DNA of 64,000 nucleotides from Kumtagia sp963839725 (lineage in GTDB: Bacteria; Pseudomonadota; Alphaproteobacteria; Rhizobiales; Rhizobiaceae), in NCBI GenBank assembly GCA_963839725.1, contig CAWIWT010000034.1:142997-206996 (forward strand), in the 5' to 3' direction. Under the pieces are notes generated by a model. It ran no database searches. It was not told where the DNA came from and saw only the letters and a list, made by a program, of their open reading frames with translations. Both the position numbers and the translations under genes were made by a program. Shown here piece after piece: positions 36,610 through 46,371 of the stretch (position 1 is the stretch's first letter; the number at the start of each line of letters is the position of its first letter).

Positions 36610-37333
36610 CTCCTCCGCCTTTTGCTGAAGCAGCAGAGCAACTGTCCGGATGCTGCCGGTATTTTGCCCAGGTACGATCGGAAACGTAAGCGGGAGCGAA
36701 GGCGAGCGCTTTTGCAAAGAAAGTCTGGTCTTCGAACATCAGACGAAAGCTGTCTTCGAAGCCACCCAGATCCGCAAACAGGCTGGAGCGTAGTAGGGCA
36801 TTGCAGGTGGTGGGCGTTTGCACCTTGTTTTCGAGGAGCAGGTCGAAAAGGGTAGGCGGCTCGTAGCGGGCATCGGCCTCAACGCCAAGCGGGTAATAAA
36901 AGTCCGTGCGATGGCTTTCATGATCCCAGCTGAACCAGATCAATGTGCGGCCATAAACCATGCCGAGTGCTCGGTCGCTTTCCATGATCGCGACTTGCTC
37001 CGTTAATTTTTCCGGCATCCAGATGTCGTCGGCATCGAGGAAGGCGACATAGGTGCCCCGCGCGTCGGCAAGGCCGCGATTGCGCGATGCGCTGATGCCA
37101 TGATTACCGCCGTCGTGATGGGAAAGGAGCCTTATCTTGGAAGGCAGCCGCTTCTCATAGCCACGCACGATGTCTGAAGTGCTGTCGGTCGAACCGTCGT
37201 CAACCACAAGCAGTTCCCAGTCGGTAAAACTTTGGCGGGCGACGCTGTCGAGAGCTTCCCGAAGAAACCTTTCGCCGTTGAGTACGACGACAATCACGCT
37301 CACGCGCGGCAACGGCGTTTCACCCTCAACCAT
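36557..37333 (-). CDS. Glycosyltransferase family 2 (first of a tandem pair), probable frameshift at the 3' end
   Basis: Begins PRVSVIVVVLNGERFLREAL with VVDDGSTDSTSDIVRGY, the metal-binding YVAFLDADDIWMPEKL and FRLMFEDQTFFAKAL. The ATG at 37333 overlaps the deacetylase stop at 37326. The observed frame stops at 36557 with a poor tail; dropping one A from GCAAAAGGCG near 36622 instead joins it to KAEEMTPPNSRFLGWLNG in the next frame, giving a natural C-terminus that then reads on into the second GT2 without a stop. The pair may be one two-domain transferase or two overlapping genes. Confidence 0.8.
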   Translation of the reverse strand: MVEGETPLPRVSVIVVVLNGERFLREALDSVARQSFTDWELLVVDDGSTDSTSDIVRGYEKRLPSKIRLLSHHDGGNHGISASRNRGLADARGTYVAFLDADDIWMPEKLTEQVAIMESDRALGMVYGRTLIWFSWDHESHRTDFYYPLGVEADARYEPPTLFDLLLENKVQTPTTCNALLRSSLFADLGGFEDSFRLMFEDQTFFAKALAFAPAYVSDRTWAKYRQHPDSCSAASAKGGGDDAAKLAFPRMAERHHG

Positions 37334-38303
37334 GGCAAAGGACCTTGCGCCGGAAGTCAGCTTCATTCCAATCTGCGACCATGATGCGTGGAATGCGGAG
37401 CAGGTCTGTTTTCGCTTCCACTGCGTGCGGCTCGACGGTCACTGCGTGGTCCATTCCGGAGGCGCGAACGGCGCTGACCACTGCATCATTGTGATCGCCA
37501 AACGGGTAGGCGAAGCCTCTCACAGGTCTGCCGATTATGTCCTCGCACTGACGCCGGGAATGAACGACTTCGCGATGGAGATCGTCTTCATCGAGTGCGG
37601 GCAGCGACGGATGCGTCACCGTATGAGCGCCGATCGAGATCCCGTCGACCGCAGAAAACGGTACAAGCTCGGCTTCGGTCATGACGCGGTCGCATTCTCG
37701 AGGAGTGGCGTCCGTTCCGGCCCATTCGGCTATTCGTTCCAATGCGGCGAGCCGATGGCTGAGCGCGAGCGACTTGAGCAGCGCATGCAGCTCGAAATGG
37801 AGCTTCAAGGCGGTGCCGGTGCCATCCTGGTGCGTATCCTTCAAACGCCGCTGAAAGCTCACCCCTTGGATCTCCAGATTCAGATACTCCGGCAACGGCT
37901 TCGTATCCAAAATAATGCGAGTGAGAACGTCCCACCAAAAAACTGAAGGATCACCGATAACTTTTGTGGTGACGAACATGGTCGCGGGAGCGCCAGAGTG
38001 CTGAAGGATCGGCAGGCCGTTTTGAAGGACGTCGGCGTAGCCGTCGTCGAAGGTAATGGCAGCGACGTTCTTCGGAAGCCGTCCTTCGTACAGTTTCTGC
38101 GCCAGCCAATGCAGAGGAACAATATCGCGCTCCGCCTTAAGTGCTGCCACCTGCCGACCAAAATTTTCGGGGGAGACCGATAGTTCCCAAGGATCCACGG
38201 CGGGCGTCCCGATGCGATGAAACATCAGAACAATAGGCAGATTGGCGCCTTTGAGGCGGCGGCCTAATCGCGCGAGACTGCTGATTGCTTTGTTACCTTG
38301 CAT
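37326..38303 (-). CDS. Polysaccharide deacetylase (NodB-homology, CE4)
   Basis: A 325-residue carbohydrate esterase-4 protein expected to remove N- or O-acyl groups from a polysaccharide or a lipid-linked sugar. The catalytic/metal Asp pair is in AAITFDDGYADV and the metal His pair in IGAHTVTHPSL; later conserved blocks are RGFAYPFGDHNDAV and LLRIPRIMV. There is no signal peptide, so action in the cytoplasm on an intermediate is possible. It sits inside the glycosyltransferase operon, overlapping the downstream GT2 by eight bases, 63 bases after the epimerase. Confidence 0.9.
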   Translation of the reverse strand: MQGNKAISSLARLGRRLKGANLPIVLMFHRIGTPAVDPWELSVSPENFGRQVAALKAERDIVPLHWLAQKLYEGRLPKNVAAITFDDGYADVLQNGLPILQHSGAPATMFVTTKVIGDPSVFWWDVLTRIILDTKPLPEYLNLEIQGVSFQRRLKDTHQDGTGTALKLHFELHALLKSLALSHRLAALERIAEWAGTDATPRECDRVMTEAELVPFSAVDGISIGAHTVTHPSLPALDEDDLHREVVHSRRQCEDIIGRPVRGFAYPFGDHNDAVVSAVRASGMDHAVTVEPHAVEAKTDLLRIPRIMVADWNEADFRRKVLCHG

Positions 38304-38366
38304 GTCACGCTCGCTGCTTCATGGCTCGAGCCACGATAACTGCGGTCGTTGCATTACCTTCATCGC

Positions 38367-39467
38367 TCATCGACCGGCAATTCCCACGTCAGCGGTAGGA
38401 TAGCCGGCGAACGTCAACCAGCCGACTGACCGCCTGCTTGCTTCCCGGAAGGTGACGATGGGACGATAACCAAGCTCACGTTCCGCCTTATGCGAGCGAA
38501 GCTTTGTCTGGCAGCGGTGGAGAAGTGCCCGCTCTTCGGAGACACTGACCGGACCAGCCGACCGAACATCTACTTCCCCCCGTCGCGAGTTTCTCCATTC
38601 GGCGTAGCCAGCTTTCAAACCGCTGCGCAGCGTTCTGGGTAGTCTCTTGAAGAAGCTGCGAAGTCCGTCACTCTCCCTCAATCTCTGCTTCCAATCCGCG
38701 TTGAAGGACACAGGCATCGGGACCGTGATGGCTTCGAGATCGAAACCCAGCGCGGTGGCGACGGGCCGGCAAAGATCCGCCCACGTTATGCACTCGTCAT
38801 CAGTAACAAGGTACGCTTGTCCGCCAACCTGCGGCGCATCCATCGCTAGCTTTATTGCGTGCACGACGTTGTCCACATAGACGCTGTTGCAAATGCCTTT
38901 TCCGCCCTCGACGAGATAGGCGGTTCCATCGATCAACTCGTCCGCGAACCCACCCGTCCAGCTCGACCGCGGACCAAACACGATACCTGGCCGCAACACG
39001 ACAATCTCCACGGCACCATCTTTGGACAAGACGTTCAGGAGGCGTTCGGCGCGGATTTTGGCATTGTTGTATTCGATGCTTTGGTTGTCGTGTAACGGGC
39101 TTGCTTCATTGGTGCCCGTTGCTGGCGACTGGCCATGGACGGAAGCGCTGCTGAGATAAATTAGCCGCCGAACACCAGCCGCTGTGGCGGCGCGGTAGGC
39201 GGGCTCGATGGCATCAACGATCAAGCGTGGGTCGCCGGCTACACAATGGACGACATATTGGCATCCCACGAAAGCGGCAGTCAGCGCCTCCTCGTCGCGC
39301 GCATCGGCGACCCGCCCCTCCAGTGCGAAGCGGGAGAGGCTGGCGAAGGCCTCCGGGCGACGGACTACCGGCACGACACCTACCCAGCCTGACAGATGCA
39401 GTAGTTCGACCGTACGGCAGCCGATGAATCCGTTCGCTCCAAGCACGGCAACGCGGTTCGACATCAT
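38367..39467 (-). CDS. NAD-dependent sugar epimerase/dehydratase (extended SDR)
   Basis: A 366-residue Rossmann protein: AVLGANGFIGCRTVELL is the dinucleotide motif, LIYLSSASVHG holds the catalytic Ser region and SIEYNNAKIRAERLL the Tyr/Lys pair (YxxxK). GIVFGPRSSWTGGFADELI and IYVDNVV-type VYVDNVVHAIKLA are typical of nucleotide-sugar epimerases. The C-terminal 100 residues are less conserved. It probably modifies a nucleotide sugar used by the flanking transferases. Its ATG overlaps the stop of the Gfo/Idh/MocA gene (ATGA at 39464-39467), showing translational coupling. Confidence 0.88.
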   Translation of the reverse strand: MMSNRVAVLGANGFIGCRTVELLHLSGWVGVVPVVRRPEAFASLSRFALEGRVADARDEEALTAAFVGCQYVVHCVAGDPRLIVDAIEPAYRAATAAGVRRLIYLSSASVHGQSPATGTNEASPLHDNQSIEYNNAKIRAERLLNVLSKDGAVEIVVLRPGIVFGPRSSWTGGFADELIDGTAYLVEGGKGICNSVYVDNVVHAIKLAMDAPQVGGQAYLVTDDECITWADLCRPVATALGFDLEAITVPMPVSFNADWKQRLRESDGLRSFFKRLPRTLRSGLKAGYAEWRNSRRGEVDVRSAGPVSVSEERALLHRCQTKLRSHKAERELGYRPIVTFREASRRSVGWLTFAGYPTADVGIAGR

Positions 39468-40564
39468 CTCGTCCGCACCTCATCGCTGGCGCCGGGACGC
39501 TCCTCTGGGCTGAGCCACGGCATGTCCATAGCTCGGCGTGATGCATAGCAAGCTTCGATGAGGGCCAGAACATCGCGTCCCGCCGACGCTGGAACCAATG
39601 GCGTACCGTCACCGCTCGATGCATCGATCAAATCAATGATCTGGTTGCAAAAACTGTCGATGAAATCCCGCTGGGAACCACTTGAGTCAGCAAAGGTCGC
39701 AACGGTGTTCGTGCCCGCGCAGTGCAAACTGACCTCTACGGCTTGGGTTTCGTTAACGTTCCACACGATTACGCCGCGCTCAGCCTCGAAGCGGTACTGG
39801 TTTGGGCGGGCCCAATCGCGACTAAGCCGCACAATCGCATCAAAGCCATCATAGGTCAGATGAATCTCGCAATTCGCCTCTACGCCACCCATGGCGTCGT
39901 CGGCGTAGTCGACCGAAATCGGTTTGCCGAGCCACCAGGTCAAGAGATCCAGGGCATGGGTACCGATATCCTGCAGGACGCCACCGCCGGAAGATGTCCT
40001 GGCGAAGAACGCTATCGAAGCGACCGGCCATCGGAACGGGCCTCCCTCGAAGCAGGTCACCTTTTTCAGTCGGCCAATCAGACCGGCGTCAAGCATCGAT
40101 TTGATGGACCTGATCGCAGGAAAGTGCCGCCTCATCAATCCTGTCGCCACCAAACGGCCATTCGCTTTGGCCGCGGAAACAATGCGGTCCGCATCGGTTA
40201 CGCTTGTGGCGAGAGGCTTTTCGCACAGCACATGCATACCTGCGCACAAAGCTGTCACGCACTGGTCAGCATGAAACGCTGGCGGCGACGCGATGATTGC
40301 AATGTCGGCTTCAGCGCTCAGCAGGTCGTCAAAGTTGGCTGCCAAGACCGCGGATGGAAGGTGCGCTCGAATCCCTTCCGCAGCTTTGATGTCGGGATCA
40401 AAGATCCCCACAACATTGACGCGGCCTGCAACCTGAAGCCGTGAAAGTGCCTCACTGTAATATTGCCTGCTCACGGCGCCGCAACCGGAGAGGACGATAC
40501 GGGCTGGTTCGCCCGGCAGCAGAAACGGCGCCGGCGCGGCGCCAAGGTCAGCTCGCGCGCGCAT
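39464..40564 (-). CDS. Gfo/Idh/MocA-family oxidoreductase
   Basis: A 366-residue NAD(P)-dependent sugar oxidoreductase. The N-terminal Rossmann domain has IVLSGCGAVSRQYYSEAL, IAIIASPPAFHADQ and the catalytic-region EKP in LCEKPLATSVTDAD; the C-terminal alpha/beta domain includes GGVLQDIGTHALDLLTWWLG, which contains the family's GGG/HxxD-like signature. In polysaccharide loci such enzymes oxidise or reduce nucleotide-sugar ring carbons. It overlaps the upstream GT2 by 17 bases and the downstream epimerase by four, so it is part of the same operon. Confidence 0.9.
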   Translation of the reverse strand: MRARADLGAAPAPFLLPGEPARIVLSGCGAVSRQYYSEALSRLQVAGRVNVVGIFDPDIKAAEGIRAHLPSAVLAANFDDLLSAEADIAIIASPPAFHADQCVTALCAGMHVLCEKPLATSVTDADRIVSAAKANGRLVATGLMRRHFPAIRSIKSMLDAGLIGRLKKVTCFEGGPFRWPVASIAFFARTSSGGGVLQDIGTHALDLLTWWLGKPISVDYADDAMGGVEANCEIHLTYDGFDAIVRLSRDWARPNQYRFEAERGVIVWNVNETQAVEVSLHCAGTNTVATFADSSGSQRDFIDSFCNQIIDLIDASSGDGTPLVPASAGRDVLALIEACYASRRAMDMPWLSPEERPGASDEVRTR

Positions 40565-41540
40565 TGACGCCTCGCTGTTTCGTAGCGAGCTGCAGCGCCC
40601 GCATCAACGTCAGGAGCGACGGATCGAGGCGAAAGGCCTCTCGAATTTGCGCCGCGCAACCTGACCACTGGCGCTCCGCAAGCAATCGACCTGCCATTTC
40701 GAGCGCACTCCGCGCATATTTTCGCCGGGCGGAGGCGGCGACCCCGCGGCCGACGCCAGCTGGCAGGTAATCCTCAAAAATGTCGATCGCCATGCGAGTA
40801 TAGGCCATGTCTTCCGCGCTCAACACATGACGCCCGGTATTAGAGTGCGAATGCATGCGATACGACGCAAGGGGCTCCGGATCGTACCAGACGGGGAAGC
40901 GCGCGGCGATCCGCACCCACATTTCCCAATCCTCGCTGCATTTCAATCGCAGGTCGAAACCACCTAACTCCTCATAGACAGCTCGCCGCACGACAATGCA
41001 GGGCGTCATGATCTCCTGTTCGCGAGCCAAGCGAACCGCGGCGTCGGTGATCAGTCCGGCCTCTTGTTGCACGGGGCGTGCGGCGGACAACTGCACACCT
41101 TGGGCGTCGATGAACAGCGGGCGGCAGAATGCGGCCCCCACACCGGGATGAATATCAAAGCCTCGCCCAATCCGCTCGTAGAAGCTTGGCCCGACTGCAT
41201 CGTCGCCGTGAAGCAGGTGGACAATCTCGCCACGCGAGCGGGTTATGCATGTATGGAAATTTTCGATATGGCCGACATTTCGCGTCTGCCGGTGAAACCC
41301 TACGCGCCCTTTGCCAACCTCGCTCACTATAGTCTGCGGATCATCATTTGAGCAGTCGTCGACGACCTCGATTTGCATGTGGTCCGAGCCTGGGTCCTGT
41401 GCAAGTACACTACGCAACGTATCGGCGAGAAACTGCGCGCAATTGTAAGTTGGGATCATCACCGACCAGCGTGGACGGTCTACGCCTGCTTCACGCGGAG
41501 GAACCGGCATTCGATATCTTGCAAGTTTCTCAGAAATCAT
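40548..41540 (-). CDS. Glycosyltransferase family 2
   Basis: A 330-residue GT2 enzyme. Landmarks are PRWSVMIPTYNCAQFLADTL, VVDDCSNDDPQTIV, the DxD-type LLHGDDAVGPSFYE and the later LKCSEDWEMWVRI with the conserved ED. The start ATG at 41540 makes a four-base ATGA overlap with the stop of the upstream GT2; the longer frame from 41693 is antisense-like filler overlapping that gene. Two Arg-rich helices at the C-terminus may contact the membrane. It overlaps the downstream oxidoreductase gene. Confidence 0.88.
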   Translation of the reverse strand: MISEKLARYRMPVPPREAGVDRPRWSVMIPTYNCAQFLADTLRSVLAQDPGSDHMQIEVVDDCSNDDPQTIVSEVGKGRVGFHRQTRNVGHIENFHTCITRSRGEIVHLLHGDDAVGPSFYERIGRGFDIHPGVGAAFCRPLFIDAQGVQLSAARPVQQEAGLITDAAVRLAREQEIMTPCIVVRRAVYEELGGFDLRLKCSEDWEMWVRIAARFPVWYDPEPLASYRMHSHSNTGRHVLSAEDMAYTRMAIDIFEDYLPAGVGRGVAASARRKYARSALEMAGRLLAERQWSGCAAQIREAFRLDPSLLTLMRALQLATKQRGVNARAS

Positions 41541-42469
41541 GTTCGCAACGCCGAGGATGCGATTAAGCGCAAGCCAAGCTTGGCGATATCGCGGCGTGGG
41601 GTGCCGTGTCCAAAGCCACCGGATCGCAAACTGCGCAGCAGACAGGATCTGGCCAAGGCGACATCGCCTTCCATGAGATATCGTTTGGACCATTCAAAGA
41701 AATAACGCGAGCAGCCACTGCGCGCACTCCTCGCGACATCGGGCTCCAGCACCTCCGCCATACGACGGTAGAAGCCTTCGATTGCATCGAGTTTTGAATG
41801 AACCTCCAAAGTCGAAACGAGCCCGCCGGAGTGCAGGCGATAGACCCCAACCGGCTCGTCGACAAACACCAGATTCCCCATGGTCGAGCACAGCACGTAA
41901 AGCGGCCAGTCCGTGATCGGGAAGAAATCGGCATACCAGGCGGGAACGTTGCGCACTGCGCTGCTGCGCATCATGCCGGCACATGTTGCGAAAGGATTGC
42001 CGTCCCAGATTTCGGCTTGCGTGATGGGGGACTTCTGATCGCCAGGGGTCCAGCGCGTTCCGGACACATTGTCACCGTTCGCGACAAGCGCATTGTGGAA
42101 GATCGCCGCGGCTTCGGCGTGGGCTTCAAGATAGGCAGCCTGATCTTGCAGCTTGGTGTTGGATATCCAGAAATCGTCTCCGTCAAGAATTGACACGTAG
42201 CGTCCGCGGGCTTGTCGCAATCCCCTTGCGACGACCTCATTCGAACGCATGTTCCTGTCCGAGTAGATCGCCGTCAGTTTATCTGGATGGTTAGACACAT
42301 ATCGTTGAACGATCTGACGGGTACCATCCGTGGAGCAGTCCTCGCTTATGAGGATCTCAACCGCAAAATCTGTGACCTGTCCGAGCACGCTGTCGATTGC
42401 CGCTGCGATATAACGCGCATGATTGTAGGTCACGATCAGGACTGTGACGAGGGCAGGCGGTTTATTCAT
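41537..42469 (-). CDS. Glycosyltransferase family 2 (first gene of the polysaccharide operon)
   Basis: A 310-residue GT2 enzyme starting LVTVLIVTYNHARYIAAAI, with ISEDCSTDGTRQIV, metal-binding SILDGDDFWISNTKL and ITDWPLYVLCSTM. The ATG at 42469 is preferred to the one at 42508, because residues before it do not fit the family. It is the most upstream gene of a run of overlapping minus-strand genes to 35389, so the operon promoter should lie in the gap to its right. Confidence 0.88.
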   Translation of the reverse strand: MNKPPALVTVLIVTYNHARYIAAAIDSVLGQVTDFAVEILISEDCSTDGTRQIVQRYVSNHPDKLTAIYSDRNMRSNEVVARGLRQARGRYVSILDGDDFWISNTKLQDQAAYLEAHAEAAAIFHNALVANGDNVSGTRWTPGDQKSPITQAEIWDGNPFATCAGMMRSSAVRNVPAWYADFFPITDWPLYVLCSTMGNLVFVDEPVGVYRLHSGGLVSTLEVHSKLDAIEGFYRRMAEVLEPDVARSARSGCSRYFFEWSKRYLMEGDVALARSCLLRSLRSGGFGHGTPRRDIAKLGLRLIASSALRT

Positions 42470-43711
42470 TATTGCTCTCTGCGCCATCCGCACCATCCGC
42501 GGATACAAGGTCTCGATGCGACGCCGACATCGCGGTTATCCTGCCCCTCGGGCACCTCTGGAGCCACTATTCCTTCATACCCTTCAAACCAGCGCAACGT
42601 CACGCTACGCCCTTTTCATAAGGTACGTACATCGCCAGCCGGTTATTTTCCTGCACAGAGTAAGCAAACACGCCCATTTGCTTTTCCAGCTTGTGATGGC
42701 GTCCGCCTAGACAACGGCAAAGTGGGATAAATGGCCTTGGACGGCGGGTATTTCCCTATTTTCTGTCAACCAGCACCGCGCTCCATGAAGCATCCATAAG
42801 CAGGCGCCTTCTGCCATAGCGACGGGCAGACGCGGTTGAAGGAAGGTTTCGGCGCGCCGCGCTAGTATTTAATTGGCTTGCCTTCCTACGATCAAGCAAG
42901 AGCTGGCGAAGACGCACTTGGCACGATGACCCCGTTTCGTGACTAAAGGTGGCAAGCTATTTGCCCTCACCTGTGCTCTGCGCGGATAGGGGCCGTAACC
43001 GCTCGGCTCTCATTCACAGGTTTTTTCTTCTCGCTCGAATATTTTGCGCTGCAGCGCGACTTTCGAGCCTTGAAGGTCAATCACTGAAATGAGCCTGCAA
43101 AAACAAACACATTATCAATCACTTAGTGAACCAACGCGAACGTGCTTTGACCGCCAGTGACCAATTGAGATCCATTATTTTACCCCGGGAGCAACCGACT
43201 TTGCCGGGACTCCCCGTGCCGACAAGAACTGCCGGCACGCGGTCGAGAGTTCGAATGCCATCGGCGAGTCGGACGGCCAGAGGCATTCTGTTCCGTGATT
43301 TGTAGACGCGATCATGCAGTCGCACAGTGTCGCGAATGGCAAGCAGAGTTCGGAAATGCGCGAGAGATCCGAGCGGCTATCACGTGCATCGGCTGCGGCG
43401 TCGTGTTCGCCGCCGCAGCCGGTCCGCCGGTCGAATGCCGCCCGCTGTTGCTCCCCATCGTGTCGCCGTTCTGTGCGCCTGGCGCCGGCCGAAAGGGCGC
43501 GTGCGCGCCGCCGGCGAATGCCTCAGCCATGAAGCCCGAGCTCGGGAACTCGGCCCTTGCCATGCGCCGTCGCTTCCGTCGGCGGAAGCGGCTGGAGCAG
43601 TTGGCGAGCTGGACGTATCACGGCGATTTCCCTCCGAATCCCGAAGAATGGCTTGTGGGGCTGCTGCGTATGTAGGAACGCTCCACTCCATAGCAGCGAA
43701 GGAGACCAAAC
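42470..43711. other. 1.2-kb gap holding the polysaccharide operon promoter region
   Basis: No gene with recognisable product was found on either strand; several overlapping short frames near 43295-43908 are mutually exclusive and look like high-GC shadows. The stretch 42730-43140 is AT-richer and is the likely regulatory region for the minus-strand operon. The right end carries GAAGGAG before the next gene at 43712. Confidence 0.4.
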
Positions 43712-44968
43712 ATGACTTTCCATACACAGCGGCTTCAATTCGCGGGCCATTCTGGCGCGACCTTGGCTGCCCGCCTCGATCTGCCCAATGGACCGTTGCG
43801 CGCCTACGCGCTGCTCGCCCATTGCTTCACATGCTCCAAGGATCTCGCCGCGGTGCGCCGCATCACGGCGGAGCTTGCGCGCGCAGGCATCGCCGTCTTG
43901 CGCTTTGATTTCACGGGCTTGGGATCGAGCGAAGGCGAATTCGCCTCCACGAATTTCTCCTCGAATGTCGCCGACCTTGTGTCGGCCGTCGACTATCTGC
44001 GCGATCATTACGAGGCACCCTCTTTGTTGATCGGCCATTCACTTGGCGGCGCTGCGGTTCTGGCTGCGGCCAAGGATATTCCTGAAGTACGCGCAGTCGC
44101 CACCATCGGTGCGCCGGCCGATGTCGGTCATGTATTGAAGAACTTCGGAACAAGCCTCGAGGAGATCGAGCAGAACGGAGAGGCTGAAGTCGATCTCGCT
44201 GGTCGTAAGTTCCTTGTTAGAAAGCAATTTGTCGAGGACGCGCGTGCTCAGCGCATCAAGGATGCTGTCGCAGCCCTAAAGAAGCCGCTCCTCATCCTTC
44301 ATGCACCGCTGGACCAGAATGTGGGGATCGAGAACGCTACCGAAATTTTCCTCGCGGCCAGATATCCAAAAAGCTTTGTTTCGCTGGACAAGGCCGACCA
44401 TCTACTCACGGACCCCGGAGACGCGACCTTCGCCGCCCGGGTCATTTCAGGATGGCTGACGCACTATCTCGCCGCCGACGCACCGCAAGGCACGGCGGCG
44501 GTCGAGCATGTCCGCGTCACTGAGACAGGCGAAGGCAAGTTTCAGAATGCGGTGCAGGCGGGCCGGCATCGTCTCTTCGCCGATGAACCCGAAAACGGGG
44601 GTGGGCTCGACTCTGGACCGTCGCCCTACGATTTCCTCTCGATTGCGCTCGGCGCTTGCACGTCAATGACACTACGCCTTTACGCCGAACATAAGAAGCT
44701 GACGCTCGGGCGCATCAGCGTCGACGTCTCGCACGCCAAAATCCATGCTAGGGACTGTGACGAGTGCACAGAGACGGAACGCGGCAGTGGCGCGAGGATC
44801 GACCGCTTCGAGCGCATCATTTCGGTCGACGGCCATGTCTCCGAAGAGCTTCGCGCGAAGATTGCCGAAATTGCCGCCAAGTGCCCCGTTCACCGAACCC
44901 TCGAAACCGGCGCGAAGATTGCAACCGTCGTAAAACCAGAAAGCGAGTTATCATCGCGAAAGCTTTGA
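43712..44968 (+). CDS. Bifunctional alpha/beta hydrolase - OsmC family protein
   Basis: A 418-residue fusion. Residues 1-255 are an alpha/beta hydrolase with the nucleophile Ser in LIGHSLGGAAV, the acid Asp in LHAPLDQNVGI and a likely His in DKADHLLTDP. Residues 265-410 are an OsmC/Ohr-like domain with the reactive Cys in LGACTSMTLRLYAEH and the second in AAKCPVHRTLETGAKI. OsmC domains reduce organic peroxides; the fusion is a known architecture in proteobacteria. The ATG at 43712 has the ribosome-binding site GAAGGAG. Its neighbours give no operon partner. Confidence 0.92.
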   Translation: MTFHTQRLQFAGHSGATLAARLDLPNGPLRAYALLAHCFTCSKDLAAVRRITAELARAGIAVLRFDFTGLGSSEGEFASTNFSSNVADLVSAVDYLRDHYEAPSLLIGHSLGGAAVLAAAKDIPEVRAVATIGAPADVGHVLKNFGTSLEEIEQNGEAEVDLAGRKFLVRKQFVEDARAQRIKDAVAALKKPLLILHAPLDQNVGIENATEIFLAARYPKSFVSLDKADHLLTDPGDATFAARVISGWLTHYLAADAPQGTAAVEHVRVTETGEGKFQNAVQAGRHRLFADEPENGGGLDSGPSPYDFLSIALGACTSMTLRLYAEHKKLTLGRISVDVSHAKIHARDCDECTETERGSGARIDRFERIISVDGHVSEELRAKIAEIAAKCPVHRTLETGAKIATVVKPESELSSRKL

Positions 44969-45239
44969 CAGAGACTGATGCGAGGTTCCTCAAAATCGAT
45001 GCCGGATATTCGCTAAGGCGGCTACGCCGGTGCCTGGAACTCGAGCATCCCATGGGATTCATCCGGGCGGTGCGCCAACTGCTCGGGCACATCCAATTTT
45101 AGAGCACCGGCTGATTAGAAGCCTTTGAGTCCCGATGGGCGAAGCGGAGGACAAAGATGTCGCAAGGGCGGTGGCGGGACGTGGGACCAACCGCTCAAGC
45201 CGTGACTTCAACCCGCCATCCGCACAACACCGACCAACG

Positions 45240-45413
45240 ACTTCCGACGGCACCTATCGCTGGTTTCAGGTTCGCAAGCGTCCCCTTCGGGATCCCAACG
45301 GCCGTATCGTCCGATGGTACGCGTTGCACGTCGACATCGATGATCAGAAGCGCGCCGAGGAGGCACTCCGCGAGAGCGAGCGCAATTTCAAAACAACCAT
45401 CGACACCACCCAG
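45240..45413 (+). pseudogene. PAS/PAC-domain fragment of a sensor kinase
   Basis: An open frame contains a clear PAC end of a PAS domain: DGTYRWFQVRKRPLRDPNG, RIVRWYALHVDIDDQKRAEE and ALRESERNFKTTIDT, the usual junction to a next PAS or histidine kinase. Nothing before or after it in frame belongs to a kinase; no start codon or HisKA box is present. It is a truncated relic, 440 bases before hcp. Confidence 0.6.
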
Positions 45414-45854
45414 CGCTGGCGTGGTCGGCTCGTCCAGACGGTTCAGCCGAATTCCTTAGCCAGCTTCAACGGGACATCGGGTTTCGGGACCGATTTTATT
45501 GACCGTTACGTCAAAATCACTGGCGGAAATCCGCCGAATGGCTGGTGGATTTCCGCGGGACCTGTTTGTCATTTAGAATCAGGATGTTGGTCCGAATTTC
45601 TCGGTGCGCTGCTGGTATTGGCCTGGCGGTTTTCCGCCGAGATCGGGTCGGCGATGGCTCGCGCCGGGCGTCGGCAGAGACAAGGCGCCAATTTATATCC
45701 GTTTGTTTTCAATGTGTTGTCTGCCGAAGCCGGGTGAACACGCGGCCTGCCCCGCAACTTGGCACGCGGCTTGTTTTGTATCTTGCATCTGAACCGTTCG
45801 GCGGTCGGATTTGCCGGGAGAGCCGGCTGATTTTGGTTCCAGCAGGAGGCTTTG

Positions 45855-46370
45855 ATGCCAACACCAGCCTATATCACCATCGAGGGCGCCACCCAGGGCC
45901 CGATCACCCAGGGCGCTTTCACCGAGGATTCGGTGGGTAATGTCTGGCAGGAAGGCCATGAGGACGAAATCCTGGTCCAGGCGGTCGATCATGTCGTCAC
46001 CATCCCGCGCGATCCGCAGTCGGGCCAGCCGTCGGGCCAGCGCGTGCACCGGCCGCTGAAGTTCACCGCGGCGCTGAACAAGTCGACGCCGCTGCTCTAC
46101 AACGCGCTGACCTCGGGCGAGATGCTGAGCAAATGCGAGGTGAAGTGGTACCGCACCAACTCGTCGGGCAAGCAGGAGCATTTCTTCACCACCGCGCTCG
46201 AGGACGCCACCATTGTCGACATCGACTGCAGCATGCCGCATGCGCAGGACCCGAAGAATGCCGACTTCACCCAGTTGGTGACGGTCTCCTTGGCCTATCG
46301 CAAGATCACCTGGGAACACACCGTCGCCGGCACTTCCGGCTCCGACGATTGGCGCGCGCCAAAGATCTAG
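45855..46370 (+). CDS. hcp: Type VI secretion Hcp protein
   Basis: Forms the hexameric rings of the T6SS tail tube and carries effectors. The 171-residue protein begins TPAYITIEGATQGPITQGAF, contains HVVTIPRDPQSGQPSGQRVH and VTVSLAYRKITWEHTVAG, all family blocks. AGGAGG lies six bases before the ATG at 45855 (a TTG at 45852 is also possible). No sheath, baseplate or ClpV gene is in the window, so this is a satellite hcp-vgrG cluster that must rely on a core T6SS elsewhere. A 102-base repeat follows its stop. Confidence 0.95.
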   Translation: MPTPAYITIEGATQGPITQGAFTEDSVGNVWQEGHEDEILVQAVDHVVTIPRDPQSGQPSGQRVHRPLKFTAALNKSTPLLYNALTSGEMLSKCEVKWYRTNSSGKQEHFFTTALEDATIVDIDCSMPHAQDPKNADFTQLVTVSLAYRKITWEHTVAGTSGSDDWRAPKI

Positions 46371-46371
46371 A

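Noticed and set aside
43180..43290. A GTTCGAATGCC-like motif suggesting a tRNA T-arm.
   Set aside because: No acceptor stem, D-arm or anticodon arm can be folded around it.
43295..43908. Several overlapping open frames before the hydrolase-OsmC gene.
   Set aside because: They overlap in different frames and on both strands, have no ribosome-binding sites and show no recognisable product.
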